Source: Oceanibaculum pacificum (GTDB lineage Bacteria > Pseudomonadota > Alphaproteobacteria > Oceanibaculales > Oceanibaculaceae). From it: 64,000 nt of DNA. The notes below the pieces were generated by a model. It searched no databases. It worked only from the letters and a program-made list of their open reading frames with translations, and was not told where the DNA came from. Position numbers and translations under genes: made by a program. Location: the NCBI RefSeq assembly GCF_001618175.1, contig NZ_LPXN01000094.1:1-64000 (forward strand), written 5' to 3'. Positions 44,060-54,387 of the stretch are shown here, piece after piece; position 1 is the first letter of the stretch, and the number at the start of each line of letters is the position of its first letter.

Positions 44060-44082
44060 AATTAACTTAATTTAAGTTAATT
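44060..44082. promoter_or_regulatory. 23-bp AT-rich perfect palindrome upstream of pdhA
   Basis: AATTAACTTAA (44060-44070) and TTAAGTTAATT (44072-44082) are exact complements around one T. It covers the stop codon (44077-44079) of the FtsB/DivIC-like gene and lies about 210 bases before pdhA. In such GC-rich DNA this is unlikely by chance. A binding site for a pdh regulator or for a nucleoid protein is the inference. Confidence 0.45.
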
Positions 44083-44490
44083 CTGCGCTGCGCCAACCGG
44101 AAGGCGCGCCACCATGGATGCTGCAGTGCGGTCGTCGGGAGCCGTTGGATAGGCAGGCGTAATTGGCGCACCCTTCGCACCCGCATTCAAAATCACCACC
44201 TCATCGGGCCGCTGCAAATTCAGCATCAGCCGCGCCCGTTCTTCCAGCATGTCAGGGTCGATATGTGCCGGCTCCAGCAGCGTGACGCGGCGTTCGAGTT
44301 GCCGACGGACGCTGGAAACCTCCTGCAAGGCCGATTCGGCCAGGGCGATCTGCTGGTCGACCTGGCGCCAGGCGAGGATGCCACGGTCGCCCTGAACCGC
44401 GTGATAGACGAAATAGCCGAGCAACAGAGCTCCGCAAACCGGCCCCACCACATGCCTTGCCCGACGGCGTATTTCGCGTGTCACATCCAT
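44077..44490 (-). CDS. Septum formation initiator family protein (FtsB/DivIC-like)
   Basis: A 137-residue bitopic protein: short basic N-terminus (REIRRRARH), one membrane helix (VVGPVCGALLLGYFVYHAV), then a coiled coil (DQQIALAESALQEVSSVRRQLERRVTLL) and the family motif DPDMLEERARLMLNLQRPDEVVI. It probably links FtsQ and FtsL in the divisome. It lies between eno and pdhA on the same strand, the standard alphaproteobacterial position. Confidence 0.92.
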   Translation of the reverse strand: MDVTREIRRRARHVVGPVCGALLLGYFVYHAVQGDRGILAWRQVDQQIALAESALQEVSSVRRQLERRVTLLEPAHIDPDMLEERARLMLNLQRPDEVVILNAGAKGAPITPAYPTAPDDRTAASMVARLPVGAAQN

Positions 44491-44580
44491 AGGTGGATGG
44501 AATCACACTCGATTCATTAACGTCAAGCGCTAGTGATTCGATTCGGTAATAAGAATCAGTCTGTTGCGGAAATGACTCAT

Positions 44581-44610
44581 AAAAAGAGGGCCGGTATAGT
44601 ACCGGCCCTC
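44581..44610 (-). terminator. Rho-independent terminator of eno
   Basis: On the minus strand GAGGGCCGGTA pairs with TACCGGCCCTC (11-bp stem, 3-base loop, 44610-44586), followed by TTTTT (44585-44581). It begins 26 bases after the eno stop. Textbook form. Confidence 0.93.
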
Positions 44611-44635
44611 ACAAACACCTACCAGCGGTAGCCGG

Positions 44636-45969
<1,334 letters not shown>

Positions 45970-45986
45970 GTGGATGACAAGTCAGA

Positions 45987-46016
45987 CATCCCTCGCCCCT
46001 GCCCGGGTGAGGGATG
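45987..46016. terminator. Second stem-loop directly after kdsA
   Basis: CATCCCTC (45987-45994) pairs with GAGGGATG (46009-46016) across a 14-base loop, starting 7 bases after the kdsA stop codon. There is no T-tract; it may shield the kdsA 3' end or help the terminator that follows. Confidence 0.45.
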
Positions 46017-46022
46017 GTCGGG

Positions 46023-46871
46023 TCAGCCGATGGAAACCGGGTTGGCCTTGGCCAGCCGGTCGAAGGCGAGCAGCGTTTCCAACAGGGCCGGCATCTCCTT
46101 CAGCGGCACCATGTTGGGGCCGTCCGAGGGCGCATGGTCGGGGTCCTGGTGGGTTTCCATGAACACGGCGGCGACGCCGATGGAGAGTGCAGCGCGCGCC
46201 AGGATCGGCACGAATTCGCGCTGGCCGCCGCTGCTGGTGCCCTGCCCGCCCGGCTGCTGCACCGAATGCGTGGCGTCGAACACCACCGGAAAACCGGTCT
46301 GCGCCGCCATGATCGGCAGCGCGCGCATGTCGCTGACCAGCGTGTTGTAGCCGAAGCTTGCGCCGCGCTCGGTCACCAGCACATTCTCGTTGCCGCTCTC
46401 GACCAGCTTGGCGACCACGTTCTTCATATCCCAGGGGGCGAGAAACTGGCCCTTCTTCACATTCACCGCCCGGCCGGTCTTGGCGGCAGCCACCAGCAGG
46501 TCGGTCTGACGGCACAGGAAGGCCGGAATCTGCAGCACATCCACCGCCTCGGCGACGATGGCGCACTGATCCGGCTCATGCACGTCAGTCAGCACGGGGC
46601 AGCCATAGGTCTCGCGCACCTCGGCCATGATCGGCAGGCTCTTGGCCATGCCCAGGCCGCGCTCGCCCTTGATGCTGGTGCGGTTCGCCTTGTCGAACGA
46701 GGTCTTGTAAATCAGCCCGATTCCCAGCTTGCCGGCGAGCTCCGACAGCGCGTGGCTCATCTCCAGCGCGTGCTGGCGGCTTTCCAGCTGGCACGGGCCG
46801 GCGATCAAGGTGAAGGGAAGCTCGTTGCCGATTTCCAGCCCGCCGACGCGGACCCGACGCTGCACGCTCAT
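46023..46871 (-). CDS. kdsA: 3-deoxy-D-manno-octulosonate 8-phosphate synthase
   Basis: A 282-residue enzyme condensing PEP and arabinose 5-phosphate to Kdo8P for lipopolysaccharide core. [54 protein letters not shown] and [16 protein letters not shown] are all typical. The cysteine in AGPC, where the E. coli enzyme has asparagine, indicates the metal-dependent class. It directly follows pyrG (16-base gap), and enolase, the source of PEP, is next door. Confidence 0.97.
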   Translation of the reverse strand: MSVQRRVRVGGLEIGNELPFTLIAGPCQLESRQHALEMSHALSELAGKLGIGLIYKTSFDKANRTSIKGERGLGMAKSLPIMAEVRETYGCPVLTDVHEPDQCAIVAEAVDVLQIPAFLCRQTDLLVAAAKTGRAVNVKKGQFLAPWDMKNVVAKLVESGNENVLVTERGASFGYNTLVSDMRALPIMAAQTGFPVVFDATHSVQQPGGQGTSSGGQREFVPILARAALSIGVAAVFMETHQDPDHAPSDGPNMVPLKEMPALLETLLAFDRLAKANPVSIG

Positions 46872-46887
46872 GATGCGACCTTTCCGA

Positions 46888-48549
<1,662 letters not shown>

Positions 48550-48590
48550 TCACCGGCGAAAGCGCGAGGGAGATAAAAGACATACGGAAG

Positions 48591-48622
48591 CGAATGGTCG
48601 CGGCGGTTACCACGACCATTCG
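48591..48622. promoter_or_regulatory. Stem-loop in the secG-pyrG gap
   Basis: CGAATGGTCG (48591-48600) pairs perfectly with CGACCATTCG (48613-48622) around a 12-base loop. On the minus strand the tail reads CTTCCGTATGTC, not a T-tract, so termination is doubtful; a leader stem ahead of pyrG or an end of secG mRNA are both possible. Confidence 0.4.
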
Positions 48623-48643
48623 AAACTCTGGCATCGCCCGCCG

Positions 48644-48973
48644 CTACTGCGCGACAGGCGCGCGCGGCGTTGCCGGCGTCGACCCTGCGGGGAGTGTGGA
48701 GGATGGGGCGGGGGCAATATCGTCCACGATGGACCGCGACTTCGTGCTGCCGCCGGCCATGATGGCCAGAACCAGGCTGGTCGCCATGAAGCAGGCTGCA
48801 AGGATAGCCGTGGTGCGGGTCAGGAGATTGGTCGTGCCGCGCGCGCTGACCAGGCCACCGCCGCCACCGCCGCCGCCAATACCGAGTCCGCCGCCTTCGC
48901 TGCGCTGGATCAGCACCACGCCGATCAGCACGAGCGCCAAAAGGCTATGGATGACCAGGATGATCGTGGTCAT
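48644..48973 (-). CDS. secG: Protein-export membrane protein SecG
   Basis: A 109-residue accessory subunit of SecYEG. The first membrane helix VIHSLLALVLIGVVLIQRSEG, a glycine-rich loop containing eight consecutive glycines (GLGIGGGGGGGG), then LLTRTTAILAACFMATSLVLAIM as second helix, and a Pro/Ala/Thr-rich tail. QRSEGGGLG is the family signature. It follows tpiA on the same strand, as in most alphaproteobacteria. Confidence 0.95.
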   Translation of the reverse strand: MTTIILVIHSLLALVLIGVVLIQRSEGGGLGIGGGGGGGGLVSARGTTNLLTRTTAILAACFMATSLVLAIMAGGSTKSRSIVDDIAPAPSSTLPAGSTPATPRAPVAQ

Positions 48974-49045
48974 GAAAAGAAACCTGCCGGTTGGTCTATC
49001 GGATAAATTATCGCCGCGTGTTGTACAGCCACAACATCTTGTTGG

Positions 49046-49807
49046 CTAGGCACAAGTTGAACAGATGGCCCAAAAATCGGCGGATACAAGACTGGCCCCA
49101 CCGACCAGGGCGCCGTCGACATTCTCAACCGACAGCAATTCCTTCGCATTGCCGGGCTTCACCGACCCGCCATAGAGGATGCGCATGCCCGCCGGATCGC
49201 CGACCTTGCCGTCCAGCGCGGCGCGGATCGCCTTATGCATCGCGGCCACCTGCGCCACCGTCGGCGTGCGCCCGGTGCCGATGGCCCAGACCGGCTCATA
49301 GGCGACGACCATATTGGCGGCCGTCGCCCCGTCCGGCAGCGAGGCCAGAAGCTGCGCCACCACAATCTCCTCCGCCTTGCCGGAATCGCGCTCGGATTCG
49401 GTCTCGCCGACGCACAGGATCGCGGTGAGCCTGGCGGCCAGCGCGGCGGCGGCCTTGGCCTTCACGTCCGCGTTGCTTTCCTCATGCAGGCTGCGCCGCT
49501 CGGAATGGCCGACAATGACATGGGTACAGCCGATATCGGCCAGCATCCCGGCCGCCACATCGCCGGTGAAAGCGCCTTTCGCCTCGGCATGACAATCCTG
49601 GCCGCCCAGGCCGAAACCGTATTTCTGGCAGGCTTCCGACAGCGGGGCCAGCAAGGTGAAGGGCGGGCAGACCGCGATGTCGCAGGCCGGCTTCGGCGTC
49701 GCCTCGGCCAGCGCCATGCCCAGCGCGTCCACCAGCTTGGCGCCCTCGACCAGCGTCATGTGCATCTTCCAGTTTCCAGCGATCAACGGGCGCGGCGCCA
49801 TGGGCAT
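49046..49807 (-). CDS. tpiA: Triosephosphate isomerase
   Basis: A 253-residue TIM barrel interconverting dihydroxyacetone phosphate and glyceraldehyde 3-phosphate. PLIAGNWKMHMT, GQDCHAEAKGAFTGDV, the histidine electrophile in VIVGHSERR, the catalytic glutamate in VAYEPVWAIGTG, and phosphate loop ILYGGSVKPGN / VDGALVGGASL. The ATG at 49807 has AAGGAAAGGAA immediately before it; a second ATG two codons later is also possible. It is divergent from ppiD. Confidence 0.97.
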   Translation of the reverse strand: MPMAPRPLIAGNWKMHMTLVEGAKLVDALGMALAEATPKPACDIAVCPPFTLLAPLSEACQKYGFGLGGQDCHAEAKGAFTGDVAAGMLADIGCTHVIVGHSERRSLHEESNADVKAKAAAALAARLTAILCVGETESERDSGKAEEIVVAQLLASLPDGATAANMVVAYEPVWAIGTGRTPTVAQVAAMHKAIRAALDGKVGDPAGMRILYGGSVKPGNAKELLSVENVDGALVGGASLVSADFWAICSTCA

Positions 49808-49869
49808 TTCCTTTCCTTCACGATGTCAGCGGTTGGCCGGGTACTAGCATGGCTACGCCCTCTAGGCCA

Positions 49870-49897
49870 ACCGATGGTCCTCAGTTACCGGTGGTCC
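49870..49897. promoter_or_regulatory. Operator-like direct repeats between tpiA and ppiD
   Basis: ACCGATGGTCC (49870-49880) and ACCGGTGGTCC (49887-49897) differ by one base and are 17 bases apart start to start, in the 221-base divergent gap. Tandem regulator binding is a possibility. Confidence 0.4.
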
Positions 49898-49924
49898 TTA
49901 AGTTTTCGGCAAAGGCATTTCGGG

Positions 49925-49954
49925 TTGCGGCGCGAATAGCGGCCCCTCTATGAT
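49925..49954 (+). promoter_or_regulatory. Candidate sigma-70 promoter of ppiD-trpE
   Basis: TTGCGG (49925-49930), 18 bases, then TATGAT (49949-49954). The -10 match is good and it is rightly placed about 70 bases before the ppiD start. Confidence 0.45.
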
Positions 49955-50028
49955 GCCGCGCCCCTTCGGCCGTTGCCGGCGGGACGATTTCGCGCACTCG
50001 AACGCTACCCTGGAAGGCCCCGCGCCCC

Positions 50029-51918
50029 ATGCTGCAATTGATCCGAAACAGGACCGCGTCCTGGGTTGTGAAACTCCTTTTCGTCCTGCTGGTGGCGAGT
50101 TTCGCCGTCTGGGGCATCGAGGATATCTTCCGCAGCGGCGGCCGGGAGGACACGGCGATTCGCGTCGGCGAGGTCAAGATGCAAACTCAGCAGGTGAACC
50201 AGGAGTTCCAGCGCGAGCTGAGCAATCTGCGCCAGCAGCTCGGCCAGATGATCACACCCGAGCAGGCCGCCCAGTTCGGCGTCATGGACCGGGTGATCGA
50301 GCGCATGGTGAACGACGCGCTGTACGGCTCGCTGGCGCGCGACACCGGCCTGGTGGTGACGGAGACGATGGTACGCGACGCGATTGCCGCCGAGCCGGCC
50401 TTCCGCAACGCCGCCGGCCAGTTCGATCGTAACCAGTTCACCGCCGCGCTGCGCTCCATCGGCATGACCGAGGAAGGCTATGTCGATCTGCTGCGCCGCG
50501 AGCTGGCGCGCCGCAACGTTGTCGAGGCGGTCATCGCCGGGGCGCCCCGGCCGGAGTTGATGGTCGATCGGCTGTACCGCTATCGCGGCGAGCGCCGGGT
50601 CGCCAATCTGGTGTTCATCGCGAACCAGTCGATCCAGGATGTCGCCCAGCCGAACGAGGAAGACATTGCCGCTTTCTACAAGGAAAACGAGCGGCGCTAT
50701 ATGACCCCGGAATATCGCGGCATCACCTATGTCGCGCTGAATGCCGAGACCCTGGCCAAGGAAATATTAATTCCCGAGGAAGAGCTGCGCCAGGAATACG
50801 AGGCCCGGCGCGACAGCTATGCCACGCCGGAAACCCGCGATCTGTCGCAGATATTGTTCAGCGACGAGGCGACCGCCCGCAAGGCGGCCGAGGCCCTGTC
50901 CGCCGGCCAGAGCTTCGAGCAGGTGGCGCAGGAGATCGGCGGTCAGGATGCCGAGGCGATCAAGCTGGGCAACACCGCCAAGACCGAACTTATCGGCGAT
51001 ATGGGCGAGGCCGTCTTCGCGCTGGACAAAGGCGCTGTCAGCCAGCCGCTGCAAAGCCCGTTCGGCTGGCACATCTTCCGCGTTAACGAGATCAATGCCG
51101 CCAGCGCCCGCAGCTTTGAGGATGTCCGCGAGGAGTTGAACCGCGAGCTGGCGACGCAGCGCGCGCTGAACCAGCTGTTCGAGCAGGCCAACCAGGTCGA
51201 GGACGCGCTGGCCGGCGGGGCCTCGGTGGAGGACGCCGCCCAGCGCCTGGGACTGCCCGCCGTCACGATCGAGGCGGTCAGCCGTGAAGGCCGGACGCCG
51301 GACGGCGCGCCGGTCGAAGCCCTGCCCGCGCGCGACCGGTTCCTGGAAACCGCCTTCGCCACCCCGCAGGGCGAACAGAGCCAACTGGTCGAGGCCGGCG
51401 GCGACGGCTATTTCCTGCTGCGGGTCGATACTGTCATCCCACCGGCGCCGAAACCGCTGGAGAGCGTGCGCGATCAGGTGCGCGACGATATTCTGGCACG
51501 CCGCCGCGACGAGGCCGCCAAGGCCAAGGCGGAGGCTATCGCCAAGGCCGTGAGCGACGGCAAGAGCCTGGCCGAGGCCGCCAGCGAGGCCGGTGTAAAC
51601 GCACCGGCGACTTCCGCCCCCTTCACCCGCGACGGCCAGGGCCTGCAGAACCTGCCGCGCAGCATTGCCAGCGCCGGCTTCCGCGGGTCGCAGGGCACGC
51701 CGCAGGTGGTGAACAGCCGCGACGGGCATTATGTCGTGGTGGTGACGGAAATTCGCGCCGCCGATCCCGCCGCCGAGGCCAATGCGAAGGAGCTGGACGC
51801 CGTACGTGGCGCGGTGCAGCAAGGCATCGCAGGCGATATCCTGAATAGCTTCAGTCAGGCCCTGCGCCAGACCTATCCGGTCGAGGTGAATCGCGACCGG
51901 CTGAATCCTGCCCTCTGA
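50029..51918 (+). CDS. ppiD: Periplasmic peptidyl-prolyl isomerase/chaperone (PpiD/SurA-like)
   Basis: A 629-residue membrane-anchored chaperone that helps proteins leaving the Sec translocon. N-terminal helix VVKLLFVLLVASFAVWGIEDIF, a SurA-type N domain (residues about 35-175), a parvulin-like domain around residues 265-355 (TPETRDLSQILFSDEATARK ... GDMGEAVFALDKGAVSQPL, FGWHIFRV), and a long helical C-terminus. Whether the parvulin domain is active is not clear. trpE follows after 35 bases, a pairing conserved in this class. Confidence 0.92.
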   Translation: MLQLIRNRTASWVVKLLFVLLVASFAVWGIEDIFRSGGREDTAIRVGEVKMQTQQVNQEFQRELSNLRQQLGQMITPEQAAQFGVMDRVIERMVNDALYGSLARDTGLVVTETMVRDAIAAEPAFRNAAGQFDRNQFTAALRSIGMTEEGYVDLLRRELARRNVVEAVIAGAPRPELMVDRLYRYRGERRVANLVFIANQSIQDVAQPNEEDIAAFYKENERRYMTPEYRGITYVALNAETLAKEILIPEEELRQEYEARRDSYATPETRDLSQILFSDEATARKAAEALSAGQSFEQVAQEIGGQDAEAIKLGNTAKTELIGDMGEAVFALDKGAVSQPLQSPFGWHIFRVNEINAASARSFEDVREELNRELATQRALNQLFEQANQVEDALAGGASVEDAAQRLGLPAVTIEAVSREGRTPDGAPVEALPARDRFLETAFATPQGEQSQLVEAGGDGYFLLRVDTVIPPAPKPLESVRDQVRDDILARRRDEAAKAKAEAIAKAVSDGKSLAEAASEAGVNAPATSAPFTRDGQGLQNLPRSIASAGFRGSQGTPQVVNSRDGHYVVVVTEIRAADPAAEANAKELDAVRGAVQQGIAGDILNSFSQALRQTYPVEVNRDRLNPAL

Positions 51919-51953
51919 TCCCCTTTTGATCCCTTGAAACAGCGCAGCGTGCC

Positions 51954-53465
51954 ATGACCACCTTCCCCGATCGCGACGCCTTCATCGCCACCTATGCGAC
52001 GGGAAAGCCGCAGCTGGTCTGGACAACCCTGGTCGCCGATCTGGAAACCCCGGTTTCGGCGATGATGAAGCTGGCCGATGGCCGGCCGAACAGCTTTTTG
52101 CTGGAATCAGTGGAAGGCGGCGCGTTTCGCGGCCGCTATTCGATCATCGGGCTGAAGCCGGATCTGATCTGGCGCGCCAATGGGGCGGTGGCCGAGATCA
52201 ACCGCAATGCCCGCTTCGAGCCGGACGCCTTCGTGCGGGAAGCCAAGCCGACGCTGGAGAGCCTGCGCGACCTGATCGAGGAATGCCGCATCGACATTCC
52301 CGCCGCCCTGCCGCCGATGGCCGGCGGGCTGTTCGGCTATATGGGCTACGACACGGTGCGGCAGATGGAAAAGCTGCCCGACGCGAACCCCAAGCCCTAT
52401 GAGGGCGTGCCCGAAGGCATGTTCCTGCGCCCGACCATCGTCGCCGTTTTCGACAATATCGAAGATACGGTGAAGCTGATCACCCCGGTGCGCGCACAGC
52501 CGGGCCTCAGCGCCGAGGCGGCCTACGACCAGGCGCGCGAGCGGCTGTCCGACGTGATGGAGGATTTTGGCCGCTCCCTGCCCTTCCGCCGGGAATCCAG
52601 CGGCTCGGTCGATACCCCGCCGGAGCCGACCTCGAACACCACGCAGGCCGAATATCACGCGATGGTGGAGAAGGCGAAGGAGTATATCCGCGCCGGCGAC
52701 GCCTTCCAGGTGGTGCCCTCTCAGCGTTTCGAGGTGCCGTTCAGGCTGCCGCCGATCGCTCTCTATCGCTCGCTGCGCCGGCTGAATCCTTCGCCCTTCC
52801 TGTTCCTGCTGGATTTCGGCACCTTCTCCATCGTCGGCTCCAGCCCGGAAATCCTGGTCCGGCTGCGCGATGACACGGTGACAATCCGCCCGGTTGCCGG
52901 CACCCGCAAGCGCGGGGCAACGCCGGAAGAGGATGTCGCCCTGGCCGAGGATCTGCTGGCCGACCCGAAGGAACGGGCCGAGCATCTGATGCTGCTGGAC
53001 CTGGGCCGCAACGATGTCGGCCGCGTGGCGCGCATCGGCACGGTGAAGGTGAAGGAGCAGTTCGTCATCGAGCGCTATTCCCACGTCATGCACATCGCCA
53101 GCCATGTCGACGGCAAGATCCGGCCGGAGCTGGACGCGGTGGACGCGCTGTGCGCCGGTTTCCCGGCCGGCACCGTGTCCGGCGCGCCGAAAGTGCGGGC
53201 GATGGAGATCATCGACGAGCTGGAGAAGTCGCGACGCGGCATCTATGCCGGCGCCGTCGGCTATTTCGCCGCCAACGGCACGATGGACACCTGCATCGCG
53301 CTGCGCACAGCGCTGGTGAAGGACGGCGTGATGTATGTCCAGGCCGGCGGCGGCGTGGTGGCCGACAGCGATCCCGAATCCGAGTATCAGGAAACCATCA
53401 ACAAGTCGCGCGCGCTGATCCGCGCCGCCCAGGAAGCGGTGCGCTTCGCCGCCGGTCGGGGCTGA
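51954..53465 (+). CDS. trpE: Anthranilate synthase component I
   Basis: A 503-residue enzyme of tryptophan synthesis converting chorismate to anthranilate with ammonia from TrpG. The N-terminal tryptophan-binding region contains SFLLESVEGGAFRGRYSIIG, and the chorismate-binding domain has AFQVVPSQRFEVPF, SPFLFLLDF, VGSSPEILVRL, RPVAGTRKRG, LLDLGRNDVGRVA, FPAGTVSGAPKVRAMEIIDE and the final GGGVVADSDPESEYQET. It is a stand-alone TrpE, not a TrpEG fusion. trpG, trpD and trpC are not downstream, so they must lie elsewhere. Confidence 0.97.
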   Translation: MTTFPDRDAFIATYATGKPQLVWTTLVADLETPVSAMMKLADGRPNSFLLESVEGGAFRGRYSIIGLKPDLIWRANGAVAEINRNARFEPDAFVREAKPTLESLRDLIEECRIDIPAALPPMAGGLFGYMGYDTVRQMEKLPDANPKPYEGVPEGMFLRPTIVAVFDNIEDTVKLITPVRAQPGLSAEAAYDQARERLSDVMEDFGRSLPFRRESSGSVDTPPEPTSNTTQAEYHAMVEKAKEYIRAGDAFQVVPSQRFEVPFRLPPIALYRSLRRLNPSPFLFLLDFGTFSIVGSSPEILVRLRDDTVTIRPVAGTRKRGATPEEDVALAEDLLADPKERAEHLMLLDLGRNDVGRVARIGTVKVKEQFVIERYSHVMHIASHVDGKIRPELDAVDALCAGFPAGTVSGAPKVRAMEIIDELEKSRRGIYAGAVGYFAANGTMDTCIALRTALVKDGVMYVQAGGGVVADSDPESEYQETINKSRALIRAAQEAVRFAAGRG

Positions 53466-53474
53466 GACTTGTCA

Positions 53475-53495
53475 GCGCCAAGCACCGCTTGGCGC
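53475..53495. terminator. Stem-loop after trpE
   Basis: GCGCCAAGC (53475-53483) pairs with GCTTGGCGC (53487-53495) across a 3-base loop, 9 bases after the trpE stop. No T-tract. A second stem, CCCCAC...GTGGGG (53520-53541), lies just before the next gene. Partial termination or mRNA processing could follow. Confidence 0.45.
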
Positions 53496-53549
53496 GCCGC
53501 TGCAACTTCCGTAGGATAGCCCCACTTCGTGCAAGTGTGGGGGCAGCGC

Positions 53550-53855
53550 ATGATGGCGGCGGAGCCATTCAGCACACCGGAAAGCGACGGCAGGACAACC
53601 TCGTCCATGCCGAAGGCCGCCCCGACGCCCCACCAGCGCGCCTGGCTGGCGCGCGGGCTGGCGCAGCCGGGCGGCAAGCTGCCCCTGTTCGATATGGATG
53701 GCCAGCGCATCAACCCGCAGACCATCCGCGCCTGCCTGCAGCGCGGCTGGGCCGAGCCTTGGTTCACCAACCCGACCAAGCCGGACTGGCTGGTCTGCAA
53801 GCTAACCGATGCCGGCCGCGCCCTGCTGACCGACAAGAACAACAAGAATCAATAG
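53550..53855 (+). CDS. Small conserved hypothetical protein
   Basis: About 101 residues with an unconserved-looking N-terminus and a compact domain from HQRAWLARGLAQPGGKLPLF to GWAEPWFTNPTKPDWLVCKL and TDAGRALL. The ending (KLTDAGRALL) resembles the recognition-helix/wing end of small winged-helix proteins, but this is weak. The start is uncertain: ATG at 53550 or 53553 after a G-rich stretch, a GTG at 53529, or ATG at 53607. It is the first of three genes of uncertain role after trpE. Confidence 0.6.
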   Translation: MMAAEPFSTPESDGRTTSSMPKAAPTPHQRAWLARGLAQPGGKLPLFDMDGQRINPQTIRACLQRGWAEPWFTNPTKPDWLVCKLTDAGRALLTDKNNKNQ

Positions 53856-53867
53856 CCGAGCGATTTC

Positions 53868-54371
53868 ATGAAACTCGACGATTATCTTGCCGTTATCGCC
53901 CAAAGCGCGCCCAAGGATTGGAGCGTCAGCAAGGTGCCGACTTTCATGTTCCGGCTGGTGCCGATCCGCGGCGCCGACAACAGGACGCTGGATTTTGAGT
54001 TGCAGGAACATAACGCGCTGATGACCTTCAAGCGCGACATCCGCTTCTCCATGGCCTTCGGCCTGGTGCAGAACCCTAATTTCAACGATGACTGGGCGAC
54101 CAATTTTCCGAACCGGCGGGCGCAGACGGCGATCCTGGACTTCATGTTCGCCGGCGCGCTGGTGTTCCGCGACACGCTGGTGGCGGTGGATGGCTGGAAG
54201 TGCCTGCTGCCGACCCCGGCCCCCGAATTGCTGGAAGCTCCCTTCCCGATACCCGAGCGGCAATATCTGATCGCCAAGCTGGTGCATATGCTGGCCGGCC
54301 CGAACACTAATTTCGAGGCCTATTTCCAGCGCGCCGGCATGCGGGCGACGAAAATGCCCTGGCCGGGTTGA
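53868..54371 (+). CDS. Conserved hypothetical protein
   Basis: A 167-residue soluble protein with no signal peptide and no motif I can name. Features seen: EHNALMTFKRDIRFSMAFGL, NPNFNDDWATNFPNRRAQ, LDFMFAGALVFRDTLVAVDG and an EAYFQRAGMRATKMPWPG end, suggesting a mixed alpha/beta domain. It begins 12 bases after the previous hypothetical and is followed after 16 bases by a response regulator, so the three form a likely unit. Role unknown. Confidence 0.68.
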   Translation: MKLDDYLAVIAQSAPKDWSVSKVPTFMFRLVPIRGADNRTLDFELQEHNALMTFKRDIRFSMAFGLVQNPNFNDDWATNFPNRRAQTAILDFMFAGALVFRDTLVAVDGWKCLLPTPAPELLEAPFPIPERQYLIAKLVHMLAGPNTNFEAYFQRAGMRATKMPWPG

Positions 54372-54387
54372 GGACGGCCGCCAGCAC

